Assembly (NCBI RefSeq): GCF_000374065.1
Contig: NZ_KB893254.1
Coordinates: 2,945 to 66,944 of the forward strand
Reading direction: 5' to 3'
Origin: Spirosoma luteum DSM 19990
Lineage (GTDB): Bacteria; Bacteroidota; Bacteroidia; Cytophagales; Spirosomataceae
Length of the DNA stretch: 64,000 bases
In this document: piece after piece, positions 54,774 through 63,587 of the stretch
How positions within the stretch are numbered: position 1 is the first letter of the stretch
Layout: each line of letters starts with the position of its first letter
Made by a program: the position numbers and the translations under genes
The notes under the pieces: generated by a model
The model's database searches: none
Told to the model about the DNA's origin: nothing
What the model saw: only the letters and a program-made list of their open reading frames with translations

Positions 54774-54849
54774 CGTTTCGGGAAGCAAACGGTTAAAGGG
54801 AGAGCCGTCTGCACAGTAAGTAAAGCGGGAATATGGCGCGGTCTAATGG

Positions 54850-54897
54850 CTATAGCAAAAAAATACCCGTCAGGCAACGGGCTTTTTCTTGCTATAG
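54850..54897. terminator. Terminator between the TraB/GumN gene and the dehydrogenase gene
   Basis: An inner CCCGT/ACGGG stem with loop CAGGCA is flanked by a T-rich run on either strand (TTTTTTT reading minus, CTTTTTC reading plus), and an outer CTATAGCAA/TTGCTATAG stem closes the structure. It ends the minus-strand gene stopping at 54927. Confidence 0.8.
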
Positions 54898-54926
54898 TCT
54901 GCGAGACTAATCCCTGAGTAGGTATC

Positions 54927-55805
54927 TCACTCCACGGCTTTCACCGTATACCCTCCCTTGCGCAGTAGATTGATAATGCCTTTCTGGTTACCCAGGTGTC
55001 CGGCACCAAAGGCAAAAAAGGTTGGTTTCTCTTTGGCCGCTTTCTCAATGACCGGTATCCACTTAGTATTCCGGTCGGCAAGCAGGCTTTCCTCAAACTG
55101 CGTAAAATCGCCCCCGCTGAACTGGCTGGTTTTCATGGTATTCATCAACTTTGTCAGATCATGACTTTTGTACAACTCAATCATGTTCATGAATTCCCGT
55201 TTTGCTTCGTCGGGGTTCTTTGCCATGTCGACCAGGCCCTTTAGTTGCTCTTCCAGCGGAATTTTATCCAGAGCCGCCAGTTCATCATCCAGCGATTCCA
55301 GCCCGCGCACCTCTTTTTTGTCGGTGGTGGCCATCTGGGCGAACGTCATATCATAGGATGCTGGCTGGCAGGGCAGCATAGTCATGTACATCATGGACAG
55401 AAGGCCAATGGGTTTCAGCATGCCCAGTTGCGCCAGTCCCATACTCATCTTCTGTTTGAGGTAGGTATCCAGCACGGTATAATCGTCGGGCTTGAGCAGG
55501 TCTTTCACCGTTTTGCCATTAGGCATCAGCATCGCCTTCTGCATACTGCCCATCATGGCCGGGTCGTCCATGTCCAGTTCCAGGTATACCTGCTGCGTAC
55601 TGCCCATGGCCTTTTTCATGGCCTCGGTAATGACGAGGTCGTTGGGGCAAATGAGGTGAAATGTGCCGTACAGGTACGAAGGCTGAGATAGGCCCGGTCC
55701 CGTTACTTCGTACAGTAATGCGCTGTCCTGGGCCTGAACATTACCAGACAACGATCCGGCCAGTAGCAGCCCGAAGGAAAGTATTTTTTTTAGTTGCGTT
55801 GCCAT
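54927..55805 (-). CDS. TraB/GumN family protein, secreted
   Basis: A 292-residue protein from the ATG at 55805, beginning MATQLKKILSFGLLLAGSLS and cleaved after VQAQ. The frame is open upstream to 55985, but a TATATTTG box at 55835-55828 puts transcription start inside that stretch, so the short form is right. The family features are Y-L-Y-G-T-F-H-L near residue 45, an E-L-D-M-D segment, and the closing F-F-A-F-G-A-G-H-L. TraB/GumN proteins are thought to be metal-dependent peptidases (Tiki-like). Substrate unknown. Confidence 0.86.
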   Translation of the reverse strand: MATQLKKILSFGLLLAGSLSGNVQAQDSALLYEVTGPGLSQPSYLYGTFHLICPNDLVITEAMKKAMGSTQQVYLELDMDDPAMMGSMQKAMLMPNGKTVKDLLKPDDYTVLDTYLKQKMSMGLAQLGMLKPIGLLSMMYMTMLPCQPASYDMTFAQMATTDKKEVRGLESLDDELAALDKIPLEEQLKGLVDMAKNPDEAKREFMNMIELYKSHDLTKLMNTMKTSQFSGGDFTQFEESLLADRNTKWIPVIEKAAKEKPTFFAFGAGHLGNQKGIINLLRKGGYTVKAVE

Positions 55806-55827
55806 TGGTTTGAGCATTTTGCAATAA

Positions 55828-55835
55828 CAAATATA
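55828..55835 (-). promoter_or_regulatory. -7 promoter box for the TraB/GumN gene
   Basis: TATATTTG on the minus strand, exact TANNTTTG. Expected transcription start is near 55821, 16 bases before the ATG at 55805. No TTG sits at the standard -33 position. Confidence 0.5.
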
Positions 55836-56021
55836 GGTTTGACAATGGCTCCTGGGTAACGGATAAGGATAAAGGACACTACGGATTGACAGGCGGCACC
55901 ATTGGTCCGGTTTACCATTAAGGCTACCGATTTCCGTACCTGTCAACGTTAGTGTATACGTCAGCCCAGGTTCAGGACGAAACACTCGATGGTGCGGTCA
56001 GGATCAACGGCCAGAACACGA

Positions 56022-57200
56022 TCAGACAACAGGCAGCAATACGGTTATTTGGGTGCCTTTCCCTGGTGAGGATTGCGCCGAAATCTGTCCATTATGCCGT
56101 TCCACTATTTTTTTGGAAATAGCCAGCCCCAGGCCAATACCGGGAGTATTGGGACTCAGCTTCTTGAGGATGTGAAAAATCTCTTCGCTGTGCTGGTTAC
56201 TGAACCCCGGCCCATTGTCGGAAACGATGATACGGGCGTAGTCTGAGTAACGGTACTTGTTGGGCAGATGCTGAAAACTATTCATGCCAATTACCGTGCC
56301 GGTCACCCGTATGGCAACCGATTGCCCCGGCTCTCTGAATTTCACGGCATTATCCAGCAGATGCCTGAATAAATTAATCAGCTCCGCTTTGTTACCCAGT
56401 ACGGCAGGCAGCGCTTCCACCTCGAACGTAGCCTGGGCCATCCCAAATTCCCGTATCAATTCCTGGACGAGCTTCGCCAGGTCAATGGTGTCAACCAAGT
56501 CAGGCAACTGACCGGCCAGGGTGAAGTAGAACTGCAAATCGCTGATGAGCTGTCGCATCCGGACGGTAGCCGTTTCAATACCCACAAGCGCCCGATTTCC
56601 CATACTGGTCAGCGCATCCGGTTTCTCGTGACTGAGCAGGTCGGCAAATAAGGTAATCTTGCGGAGAGGTTCCTGCAAATCGTGCGAAATGATTTTGCTG
56701 AACTGCTCGAGTTCGTCATTCCGGTGCTGCATATAGCTGAGTTGCCGGTCGAGGTCGGTTTGATGGAGTTCCAGTTCCTGTTTCAGTTTAACCAGTTCAT
56801 CATTACGAAGCAGTGCTTCTTCGGCGGCTTTTTTCGCGTTGATCAACTCCTGCTCAAACTGCCTCCGTTGGTAAACCGGAATAAAGGAGATATAGGTAAC
56901 TGACGTTCCATCCTGCTCCTGGCTGACGGCATTTAGCAGCACGGGTATCTGGACCCGCTGCCGGGTTTGTACGTTTAGATACAGTTCACTGGCTACTTTC
57001 CGTAAGGTAATCAGGGGGTAAATATGGGTCTGGAAATAAATCCGGCTGGGTATCGTCAGTAACCGGTCAATCCGTTGGCCCACCAGCTCGGCAGCCTCGT
57101 ATTCCAGCAGGGAGCAGGCAAACGGATTGATGGAAACTATACAACTTTCGGCATTTAGTACGAGCACTCCACACGGTATCAGCGGGGCAATTTCCTGCAT
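56022..57200 (-). CDS. Histidine kinase with RsbP-like PAS domain
   Basis: A 392-residue soluble kinase. The PAS domain (about residues 1-112) starts P-C-G-V-L-V-L-N and holds P-S-R-I-Y-F-Q-T-H-I-Y-P-L and I-P-V-L-L-N-A-V, a layout that resembles the PAS of the Bacillus sigma-B regulator RsbP (from memory). A coiled coil (115-165) leads to HisKA with phospho-histidine H173 in I-I-S-H-D-L-Q-E-P-L-R-K and a HATPase domain (N-A-V-K-F, D-N-G-P-G-F, G-I-G-L-G-L-A-I). It is the last gene of the operon, 16 bases after the RsbQ-like hydrolase gene. It probably senses a product of that hydrolase. Confidence 0.9.
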   Translation of the reverse strand: MQEIAPLIPCGVLVLNAESCIVSINPFACSLLEYEAAELVGQRIDRLLTIPSRIYFQTHIYPLITLRKVASELYLNVQTRQRVQIPVLLNAVSQEQDGTSVTYISFIPVYQRRQFEQELINAKKAAEEALLRNDELVKLKQELELHQTDLDRQLSYMQHRNDELEQFSKIISHDLQEPLRKITLFADLLSHEKPDALTSMGNRALVGIETATVRMRQLISDLQFYFTLAGQLPDLVDTIDLAKLVQELIREFGMAQATFEVEALPAVLGNKAELINLFRHLLDNAVKFREPGQSVAIRVTGTVIGMNSFQHLPNKYRYSDYARIIVSDNGPGFSNQHSEEIFHILKKLSPNTPGIGLGLAISKKIVERHNGQISAQSSPGKGTQITVLLPVV

Positions 57201-57216
57201 AGTAGGGTGCGACAGG

Positions 57217-58026
57217 TTAATTGACAGATGCCAGGTACTGACGTATAGCGTCGGTGGTTTCGACGGGTGCGCTCAAATGAGGGCAATGTCCCGTGGCAGT
57301 GATGATGCACAAACGACTATTAGGCGTTTGTTGGGCTACATACTCCCCCACAGCTATGGGAGCAATAATATCGTCCGTTGACTGAATAACCAGCGATGGG
57401 GTCTTGAGTTTGGGCAGATCGGCCCGGTTGTCGCTATAAAATGTAACCCGGGCAAATTGCTGGGCTACATCAAGGTCGGTACGGCAGAATGATTCACGCA
57501 GTTCGAGACCCAGTTGGGGGCGGTCTGCATTGCCCATGATAGCCGGTGCCATTGAGGTAGCCCAGCTAAAAAAGTTACCATCCATCATGGTCAGTAACCC
57601 TTCAATATCTTCCTGCTCGAAGCCACCGTAATAATCACCATCATTAATATAACGGGGCGACGGACCAACCATTATCAGCCGAACAAACCGGTCAGGTTCC
57701 CGAATACAGGCCAGCGCCCCAATCATACTGCTAACCGAGTGCCCCACCAGGATAACGTCTTGCAGGTCGAGGGCCTGGCAAATGTCCAGTACGTCCTGGG
57801 CATAGCCGTGCAGGCTGGCGTACCGTTCGCGGTTATAAGCATTCAGATTGGCGTGGCCGTGACCGATATAATCAAACCGTACCACTTTATGATCGGCTTC
57901 AAAGCTGGGGGCCATATAACGCCACATGCCCTGATCGCAGCCAAACCCGTGTGCAAACAAGACTACCTGTCCGTCCTGGTTTCCTGTAATGGTAATATTA
58001 TACCGATCAATCAGGCACTCTTTCAT
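57217..58026 (-). CDS. rsbQ: RsbQ/KAI2/D14-type alpha/beta hydrolase
   Basis: A 269-residue cytoplasmic protein from the ATG at 58026, the same length as Bacillus RsbQ. The triad is complete: S97 in G-H-S-V-S, D219 in S-T-D-D-I-I-A-P and H247 in A-T-G-H-C-P-H. The conserved F-A-H-G-F-G-C-D-Q-G-M-W, F-D-Y-I-G-H-G and V-G-P-S-P-R-Y segments are those of RsbQ and of the plant receptors KAI2 and D14. RsbQ is needed for activity of the PAS phosphatase RsbP in energy stress. Here it lies between a response regulator and a PAS histidine kinase. A frame extension to 58074 would overlap the regulator gene and is not used. Confidence 0.9.
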   Translation of the reverse strand: MKECLIDRYNITITGNQDGQVVLFAHGFGCDQGMWRYMAPSFEADHKVVRFDYIGHGHANLNAYNRERYASLHGYAQDVLDICQALDLQDVILVGHSVSSMIGALACIREPDRFVRLIMVGPSPRYINDGDYYGGFEQEDIEGLLTMMDGNFFSWATSMAPAIMGNADRPQLGLELRESFCRTDLDVAQQFARVTFYSDNRADLPKLKTPSLVIQSTDDIIAPIAVGEYVAQQTPNSRLCIITATGHCPHLSAPVETTDAIRQYLASVN

Positions 58027-58049
58027 ATAAAAATAGGGGGAGGGTACTA

Positions 58050-58460
58050 TCAGGCAATAGGTTTCATAACCCACTGCCGAATCAGTTGGTTCGCCAGCAC
58101 CGTCAGTTCATTAAAACTGGCGGGTTTTATGTGATAATCATTGGCACCGAGGGCTACCGAATTTCGCTTGTCGGCCGGATTGCTGGACGTTGTCAGCATC
58201 ACTACCGGCAAGTGGCTGTATTTACCCACAGACCGGACAATCTCAAGGGCTTGTAGCCCTCCCATCCGGTTCATATTCAGGTCCATCACAATCAGGTTTG
58301 GCGAATCCGATGTTTCCTGCAAATGCGGCAACAATTCCTCGCCATCATGCAGGGCTTTGATCGTAATCCGGTCAGCCATGCAGTGGAAAGCAGCCTTCAT
58401 GAGTACCAAGTCGTCCTCATCGTCATCCACTAGCCATATTGAGCCTGATAATGTGTTCAT
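58050..58460 (-). CDS. CheY-like response regulator
   Basis: A 136-residue single receiver domain: acidic pocket D12-D13-D14, phospho-acceptor D60 in V-M-D-L-N-M, the conserved Thr in L-T-T-S-S and the lysine in H-I-K-P-A. The insertion after the acceptor and the overall spacing fit the Rcp1-type regulators often paired with PAS or phytochrome kinases. It has no DNA-binding domain. It is the first gene of the operon, 23 bases before the RsbQ-like gene, and probably takes phosphate from the kinase at 56022. Confidence 0.92.
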   Translation of the reverse strand: MNTLSGSIWLVDDDEDDLVLMKAAFHCMADRITIKALHDGEELLPHLQETSDSPNLIVMDLNMNRMGGLQALEIVRSVGKYSHLPVVMLTTSSNPADKRNSVALGANDYHIKPASFNELTVLANQLIRQWVMKPIA

Positions 58461-58560
58461 TGCCTGCCTGTTTAGCGCATTCGGTAATCAATGATAGGTA
58501 AAATCTCCGCATTTCCATGCCCTTCATAAAGAATAATACAAATCAGGCGCCCATGCTGTT

Positions 58561-58713
58561 TTACCGGAAAATACGTTTCTCCGCTTCTGTTCCGTTGTGC
58601 ATTATAAAATGGGCGTTTTTTACGGCAACCAATGGCGAATACCCGTGCTGTTGCACCCGATTAATTAGCCCCTGAATCAGGCTACACCGGGTTTCGCTTA
58701 AGTATACCGCCAT
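58561..58713 (-). CDS. Possible 50-residue protein of unknown function
   Basis: From the ATG at 58713 the frame reads [20 protein letters not shown] and continues through a helical then strand-like segment ([17 protein letters not shown]) to a basic end. A start 18 codons upstream (58767) is less likely because of its composition. It is divergent from the mutase gene. The composition is protein-like, but no family is recognised. Confidence 0.4.
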   Translation of the reverse strand: MAVYLSETRCSLIQGLINRVQQHGYSPLVAVKNAHFIMHNGTEAEKRIFR

Positions 58714-58772
58714 CCTGTTTCCTTTATAGGTTAATAGATGACAAAAATGGTGCCTGTTCGCACCCAACTCCT

Positions 58773-61700
58773 ATGACTACCCAGGCATCCCAACTCCCTG
58801 CGCCGAAGACAATCGTGTTTGCCCATAAAATCCGCATCGTTACGGCAGCCTCTCTATTCGACGGGCACGACGCGGCCATTAACCTGATGCGTCGGCTGAT
58901 GCAGGCATCGGGAGCAGAGGTCATCCACCTGGGGCACAATCGGTCGGTAGCCGACATTGTGGATTGCGCCATCCAGGAAGATGTGCAGGGCATTGCCGTG
59001 ACGAGTTATCAGGGCGGGCACCTGGAATTTTTCAAATACCTGTACGATCTGCTCCGGGAACGCGGTGCGGGGCATATCAAACTCTTCGGGGGCGGGGGTG
59101 GCACCATCCTGCCCACCGAAATAAAGGAACTACACGCCTACGGCATCACCCGCATTTACAGCCCCGACGATGGCCGGACGATGGGGTTACAGGGCATGAT
59201 CGATGATTTGCTGCGCCAGTGCGATTTTGAACTGCCTCCCGTTACCCAACGGCCGGATTTATCCGTAGAATCCCCCGAATCCATTGCCCGCCTGATTACT
59301 ACTGCCGAAAACGCACCGGAACAGTACCAAACGCACAAAGTCTCCAGGACCTTACCGGTTCCCGTACCCGTTCTGGGCATCACCGGCACGGGGGGCGCGG
59401 GAAAGTCCTCGCTGGTCGATGAGTTGGTTCTGCGGTTTTTGCGAACGTTTCCCGATAAAACGATGGCCATCATCTCTGTCGATCCTTCCAAACGCAAAAC
59501 GGGTGGTGCGCTGCTCGGCGACCGGATTCGGATGAATGCCATTACGCCCCAGGCGGGCGAACCAGGCCGCATTTACATGCGCTCACTGGCCACCCGACAG
59601 GCAAATCTGGCCCTGAGCCGCCACGTGCAGGATGCCATTGATGTCTGTAAAGCCGCCCAATTCGATTTAATCATTGTTGAAACATCCGGCATTGGGCAGT
59701 CGGATACGGAGATTACCGAACACGCCGACAAGACGCTGTATGTGATGACCGCCGAATACGGAGCTGCCACGCAACTGGAAAAAATCGACATGCTCGACTT
59801 TGCCGATATGATTGCCATCAACAAGTTCGACAAACGCGGCTCCCTGGATGCCCTGCGCGACGTTCGGAAACAGTATCGGCGCAATCACAACCGGTGGGAC
59901 GTGCCGGATGAGGAACTGCCTATTCTGGGCACCGTGGCCTCGCAGTTCAACGATGCAGGAATGAACGCCCTCTTTGCGCGACTGATAGATAGCTTGGGGT
60001 TTTCGGTTTACCGTTTACCGTTTATGGTAGCTGACGCAGCCGAAAAAACCGGCCGGGAACCGAAAACCGAAAACCAGCTACCGAAAACCCCCACCCCTAT
60101 CATCCCCCCCGACCGGGTTCGGTACCTGGCGGAGATTGTGGAGGAAAGTCGCCGGTATGACCAGTTCATACGGGAGCAAACGACCCTTGCCCGGCAGTGG
60201 TACCAGTTGGAAGGTGCCCTGCAACTCCTGCCGGATGGCGCAGGGAAAGACGAGTTAGTACGGATAAAAGCCGAAAAATATGCCCGGCTTACCAACGAAT
60301 GCCGGGCGTTGGTAGAGCAGTGGCCTCAGGTACAGGAACGGTACAAAGCCGAATTTTACGAGTTTCGGGTACGGGACAAGGTAATCCGGCAACCGCTGTA
60401 TTCCGAAACCCTGTCGCACCTGAAAATCCCGAAAGTAAGCCTGCCCCGGTACCACGACTGGGGCGATATTCTCCACTGGCTACTAACCGAAAACGTACCG
60501 GGCGAATTTCCGTACACGGCGGGGGTGTTCCCCCTCAAGCGCGAGGGCGAAGACCCGACTCGTATGTTTGCCGGGGAAGGCGGCCCTGAGCGAACCAACC
60601 GGCGGTTCCACTACGTATCGAAAGGGTTGCCCGCCAAACGGCTCTCTACGGCTTTCGATTCCGTTACGCTTTACGGCGAAGACCCGGCGCTGCGGCCCGA
60701 TATTTTTGGTAAAGTAGGCAACTCCGGCGTGAGCATCTGCACGCTGGATGATGCCAAGAAACTCTACTCCGGCTTCGACCTCTGCGACCCCGCCACCTCC
60801 GTATCTATGACCATCAACGGCCCCGCGCCCATGTTGCTCGGCTTCTTCCTGAATGCCGCCATCGACCAGCAGTGCGAGAAATGGCTGCGCCAGCAGGGGG
60901 CAGCGGGTAGAGAGCACGGGGTAGAAGAACCAGAACAAGCCCCCCATTACAACGGCCCCCTGCCCGATGGCAACGATGGGCTGGGCCTGATGCTGCTCGG
61001 CACAACGGGCGATAAGGTGCTGCCCCCGGAGGTGTATGCCCAAATAAAAGCCGATACGCTCCGGAAAGTGCGCGGAACGGTGCAGGCCGATATTCTGAAA
61101 GAAGACCAGGCGCAGAACACCTGCATCTTTTCTACCGAATTTGCCCTCAAAATGATGGGCGATATCCAGCAGTATTTCACGGATAATCAGGTGCAAAATT
61201 TTTACTCGGTGTCCATATCAGGCTACCACATTGCCGAAGCAGGGGCCAATCCCATTTCGCAACTGGCGTTTACGCTCTCCAATGGGTTTACGTTCGTGGA
61301 ATATTACCTCAGCCGGGGCATGAACGTCGATGCTTTTGCCCCAAACCTGTCGTTCTTTTTCTCCAACGGTATGGACCCGGAATACACGGTACTGGGGCGG
61401 GTGGCCCGGCGCATCTGGGCCAAGGCCATGAAGCATAAATACCACTCCAACGAACGCTCACAGAAACTGAAATACCACATCCAGACATCGGGCCGGAGTT
61501 TGCACGCGCAGGAAATCGCTTTCAATGATATCCGCACTACACTACAGGCGTTGCTGGCCATCTACGACAACTGTAACTCGTTGCACACCAACGCCTACGA
61601 CGAAGCCATCACGACCCCCACGGAAGAATCCGTCCGGCGGGCCATGGCGATCCAACTCATTATTAACCGGGAATTTGGGCTGACGAAAAACGAGAACCCG

Positions 61701-62171
61701 TTGCAGGGGGCTTTCGTAGTGGAGGAATTAACGGAACTGGTAGAGGAAGCCGTGTATCAGGAATTCCTGGCCCTCAACGAGCGGGGCGGTGTACTGGGCG
61801 CCATGGAACGCATGTACCAGCGCAGCCGGATTCAGGAGGAATCCATGTACTACGAAACCCTCAAGCACAACGGCAAGCTACCCCTGGTGGGGGTCAATAC
61901 CTTCCTCGACCCGGCTGGTTCGCCCACCATCGTACCCGCTCAGGTCATCCGCTCAACGGACGATGAAAAACGGTACGCAGTCGATTCGTGCCGGGCATTT
62001 CAGGAACGGCACCAAACCGAAGCAGAAGTAGCACTGGCAAACTTGCAGGCTACCGCACTGGCAAACGGAAATCTCTTCGAGGGCCTGATGGAAGCCACCA
62101 AAGTATGTTCGCTGGGGCAGCTATCCAACGCCCTCTACGCCGTGGGCGGACAGTACCGGCGGAATATGTGA
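58773..62171 (+). CDS. icmF: Fused isobutyryl-CoA mutase IcmF
   Basis: A 1132-residue adenosylcobalamin enzyme combining three parts. The B12-binding domain (about 15-150) has D-G-H-D-A-A-I, with the histidine that ligates cobalt, and G-G-G-G-G-T. The MeaB-like G-protein chaperone (about 185-420) has the P-loop G-T-G-G-A-G-K-S-S. The mutase barrel (about 540-1132) includes the active-site region [14 protein letters not shown]. It interconverts isobutyryl-CoA and butyryl-CoA, or related acyl-CoAs. The length and order match the IcmF family. No B12 riboswitch is seen upstream. Confidence 0.94.
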   Translation: MTTQASQLPAPKTIVFAHKIRIVTAASLFDGHDAAINLMRRLMQASGAEVIHLGHNRSVADIVDCAIQEDVQGIAVTSYQGGHLEFFKYLYDLLRERGAGHIKLFGGGGGTILPTEIKELHAYGITRIYSPDDGRTMGLQGMIDDLLRQCDFELPPVTQRPDLSVESPESIARLITTAENAPEQYQTHKVSRTLPVPVPVLGITGTGGAGKSSLVDELVLRFLRTFPDKTMAIISVDPSKRKTGGALLGDRIRMNAITPQAGEPGRIYMRSLATRQANLALSRHVQDAIDVCKAAQFDLIIVETSGIGQSDTEITEHADKTLYVMTAEYGAATQLEKIDMLDFADMIAINKFDKRGSLDALRDVRKQYRRNHNRWDVPDEELPILGTVASQFNDAGMNALFARLIDSLGFSVYRLPFMVADAAEKTGREPKTENQLPKTPTPIIPPDRVRYLAEIVEESRRYDQFIREQTTLARQWYQLEGALQLLPDGAGKDELVRIKAEKYARLTNECRALVEQWPQVQERYKAEFYEFRVRDKVIRQPLYSETLSHLKIPKVSLPRYHDWGDILHWLLTENVPGEFPYTAGVFPLKREGEDPTRMFAGEGGPERTNRRFHYVSKGLPAKRLSTAFDSVTLYGEDPALRPDIFGKVGNSGVSICTLDDAKKLYSGFDLCDPATSVSMTINGPAPMLLGFFLNAAIDQQCEKWLRQQGAAGREHGVEEPEQAPHYNGPLPDGNDGLGLMLLGTTGDKVLPPEVYAQIKADTLRKVRGTVQADILKEDQAQNTCIFSTEFALKMMGDIQQYFTDNQVQNFYSVSISGYHIAEAGANPISQLAFTLSNGFTFVEYYLSRGMNVDAFAPNLSFFFSNGMDPEYTVLGRVARRIWAKAMKHKYHSNERSQKLKYHIQTSGRSLHAQEIAFNDIRTTLQALLAIYDNCNSLHTNAYDEAITTPTEESVRRAMAIQLIINREFGLTKNENPLQGAFVVEELTELVEEAVYQEFLALNERGGVLGAMERMYQRSRIQEESMYYETLKHNGKLPLVGVNTFLDPAGSPTIVPAQVIRSTDDEKRYAVDSCRAFQERHQTEAEVALANLQATALANGNLFEGLMEATKVCSLGQLSNALYAVGGQYRRNM

Positions 62172-62200
62172 GTTAGCTAACCAAGAAAAGATAACGGTGT

Positions 62201-62230
62201 GCTGCCTGCGTAGTTGACTACGCAGGCAGC
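62201..62230. terminator. Terminator between icmF and the oxidoreductase gene
   Basis: GCTGCCTGCGTAGT (62201-62214) and ACTACGCAGGCAGC (62217-62230) are exact inverted repeats, giving a 12-14 bp stem with a very tight loop. It sits between convergent genes and ends at the base before the oxidoreductase stop codon. Confidence 0.7.
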
Positions 62231-63373
62231 TTATTTACTATTCCCTACCAACTCGGTATACCTAACGCTGTTCCAGTCAACTTCTATTTTCCGGCCGGTT
62301 TCGGCAGCCCGTAAAATACTGTCGATGATTTTCATATCTTTCCAGCCTTCTTCGCCCGATGCCTCCGGTTTGGTTCCCTTCTGAATACTCTGGGCGAATG
62401 CATCAATCTGCGCAACCTGCTGATACTGCGGAGAGGGTACATCCATAGGGCCAAGGCTGGTAACACCCTGCGACCCTGTGGCATTGAAGGCGGGTTCTAG
62501 TTTGAACCAACCCCGCTCGCAGGTGGCGTAAAGCCGGTCTACGTACGACGAATAGGTAGTACTGCTGTGGGCTACAGCTCCCCCGACAAATTCCATCTGC
62601 CAGAGAACCGTTTCGTGCACATCCCTGAAGTTGACCCGATCGAAGGTATAGGCCTGAGCCGTTACACTTATAGGGTCGTCATTCAATATCCGTCGGGCTC
62701 CCTGTATGGCATAAACGCCCAAGTCCATGATGGCACCTCCCCCTCCAATGGCTTTATCCAACCGCCACGAGTTGGGCGGGGGCAGCGTAAAACCCAGGCT
62801 CGACTCAATCATTTTGACCGCTCCAAATGTTTGCCGAAGACCCAACCGGCGCATTTCCAGATGATGCGGCTCAAAATACAGTCGATACCCTACCGACAAC
62901 TGTACGCCGTGGTCTTTACAAGCGGAGATCATCCGCCGGGCTTCTTCGGCATTCATGGCCATCGGCTTTTCGCAGATCACATGCTTACGCGCCTGAGCAG
63001 CCCGAATGGTGTATTCGGCATGCAGGAAATTGGGCAGTACAACGTAGATAATGTCAATGTCGGGATTGTTCTTTATCTGGTCGAACGTCTGGTAGTTGTA
63101 AATGTTCTTCGCCGGGATATTGTAAGTTGAAGACCAGGCTTTGGCTTTCTCCGGCGAACCGGTTACAATACCAGCCAGGTAACAGGTTTTCGATTCCAGC
63201 AGGGCCGGGGCCAGTTGCGTGGTAGCATAATTCCCCAGGCCTACCAAAGCTACACCCAGTTTCTTAGGAGCGGACGATGGCTCGGCCCATGAATCGGCTG
63301 AATGGGCCATTAATCCGCCAACAGCCAGCGACATTTTTTGTAAATATTGTCTGCGTGAGATAGGGCTAGTCAT
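62231..63373 (-). CDS. Gfo/Idh/MocA family oxidoreductase with twin-arginine-like signal
   Basis: A 380-residue protein from the ATG at 63373 (the frame is open to 63460 without conserved sequence). It begins MTSPISRRQYLQKMSLAVGG, an S-R-R-x-Y-L-Q-K twin-arginine-type signal, so it is probably exported folded with its NADP. The Rossmann domain has V-A-L-V-G-L-G-N-Y-A and the E-K-P motif in C-E-K-P-M-A-M; the C-terminal alpha/beta domain follows. It resembles glucose-fructose oxidoreductases and other sugar or inositol dehydrogenases. The gene is alone. Confidence 0.88.
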   Translation of the reverse strand: MTSPISRRQYLQKMSLAVGGLMAHSADSWAEPSSAPKKLGVALVGLGNYATTQLAPALLESKTCYLAGIVTGSPEKAKAWSSTYNIPAKNIYNYQTFDQIKNNPDIDIIYVVLPNFLHAEYTIRAAQARKHVICEKPMAMNAEEARRMISACKDHGVQLSVGYRLYFEPHHLEMRRLGLRQTFGAVKMIESSLGFTLPPPNSWRLDKAIGGGGAIMDLGVYAIQGARRILNDDPISVTAQAYTFDRVNFRDVHETVLWQMEFVGGAVAHSSTTYSSYVDRLYATCERGWFKLEPAFNATGSQGVTSLGPMDVPSPQYQQVAQIDAFAQSIQKGTKPEASGEEGWKDMKIIDSILRAAETGRKIEVDWNSVRYTELVGNSK

Positions 63374-63405
63374 AGGACATTGCGTCTGTAATCCACTAAA
63401 GAAAG

Positions 63406-63436
63406 CAAAAAAAGCCCAATAATTAAATTGGGCTTT
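63406..63436 (-). terminator. Terminator downstream of the Arg/Gly-rich gene
   Basis: AAAGCCCAAT (63411-63420) pairs with ATTGGGCTTT (63427-63436) around a 6-base loop, with a run of seven T following on the minus strand. It sits 150 bases past the stop at 63588, in the start region of the oxidoreductase gene. Confidence 0.8.
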
Positions 63437-63587
63437 CTGCTCATTACAAATGCAGTGCACTAGCTGTGAATGACTTAAAAACTACTTATTAATCAATTTA
63501 CCGTTTTGACCACTTATGGCAAAAAGGAGTTTACGCAGACCGTCAAATTGGTTTCGCCCTTTGACGTTGAGAATGAAAGAAATCTAT

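Noticed and set aside
58461..58772. Possible cobalamin riboswitch upstream of the B12-dependent mutase gene
   Set aside because: No B12-box or riboswitch core could be found; the space is largely taken by a small divergent frame.
60483..61196. 237-codon minus-strand open frame opposite icmF
   Set aside because: Lies over the conserved mutase domain; no independent evidence for coding.
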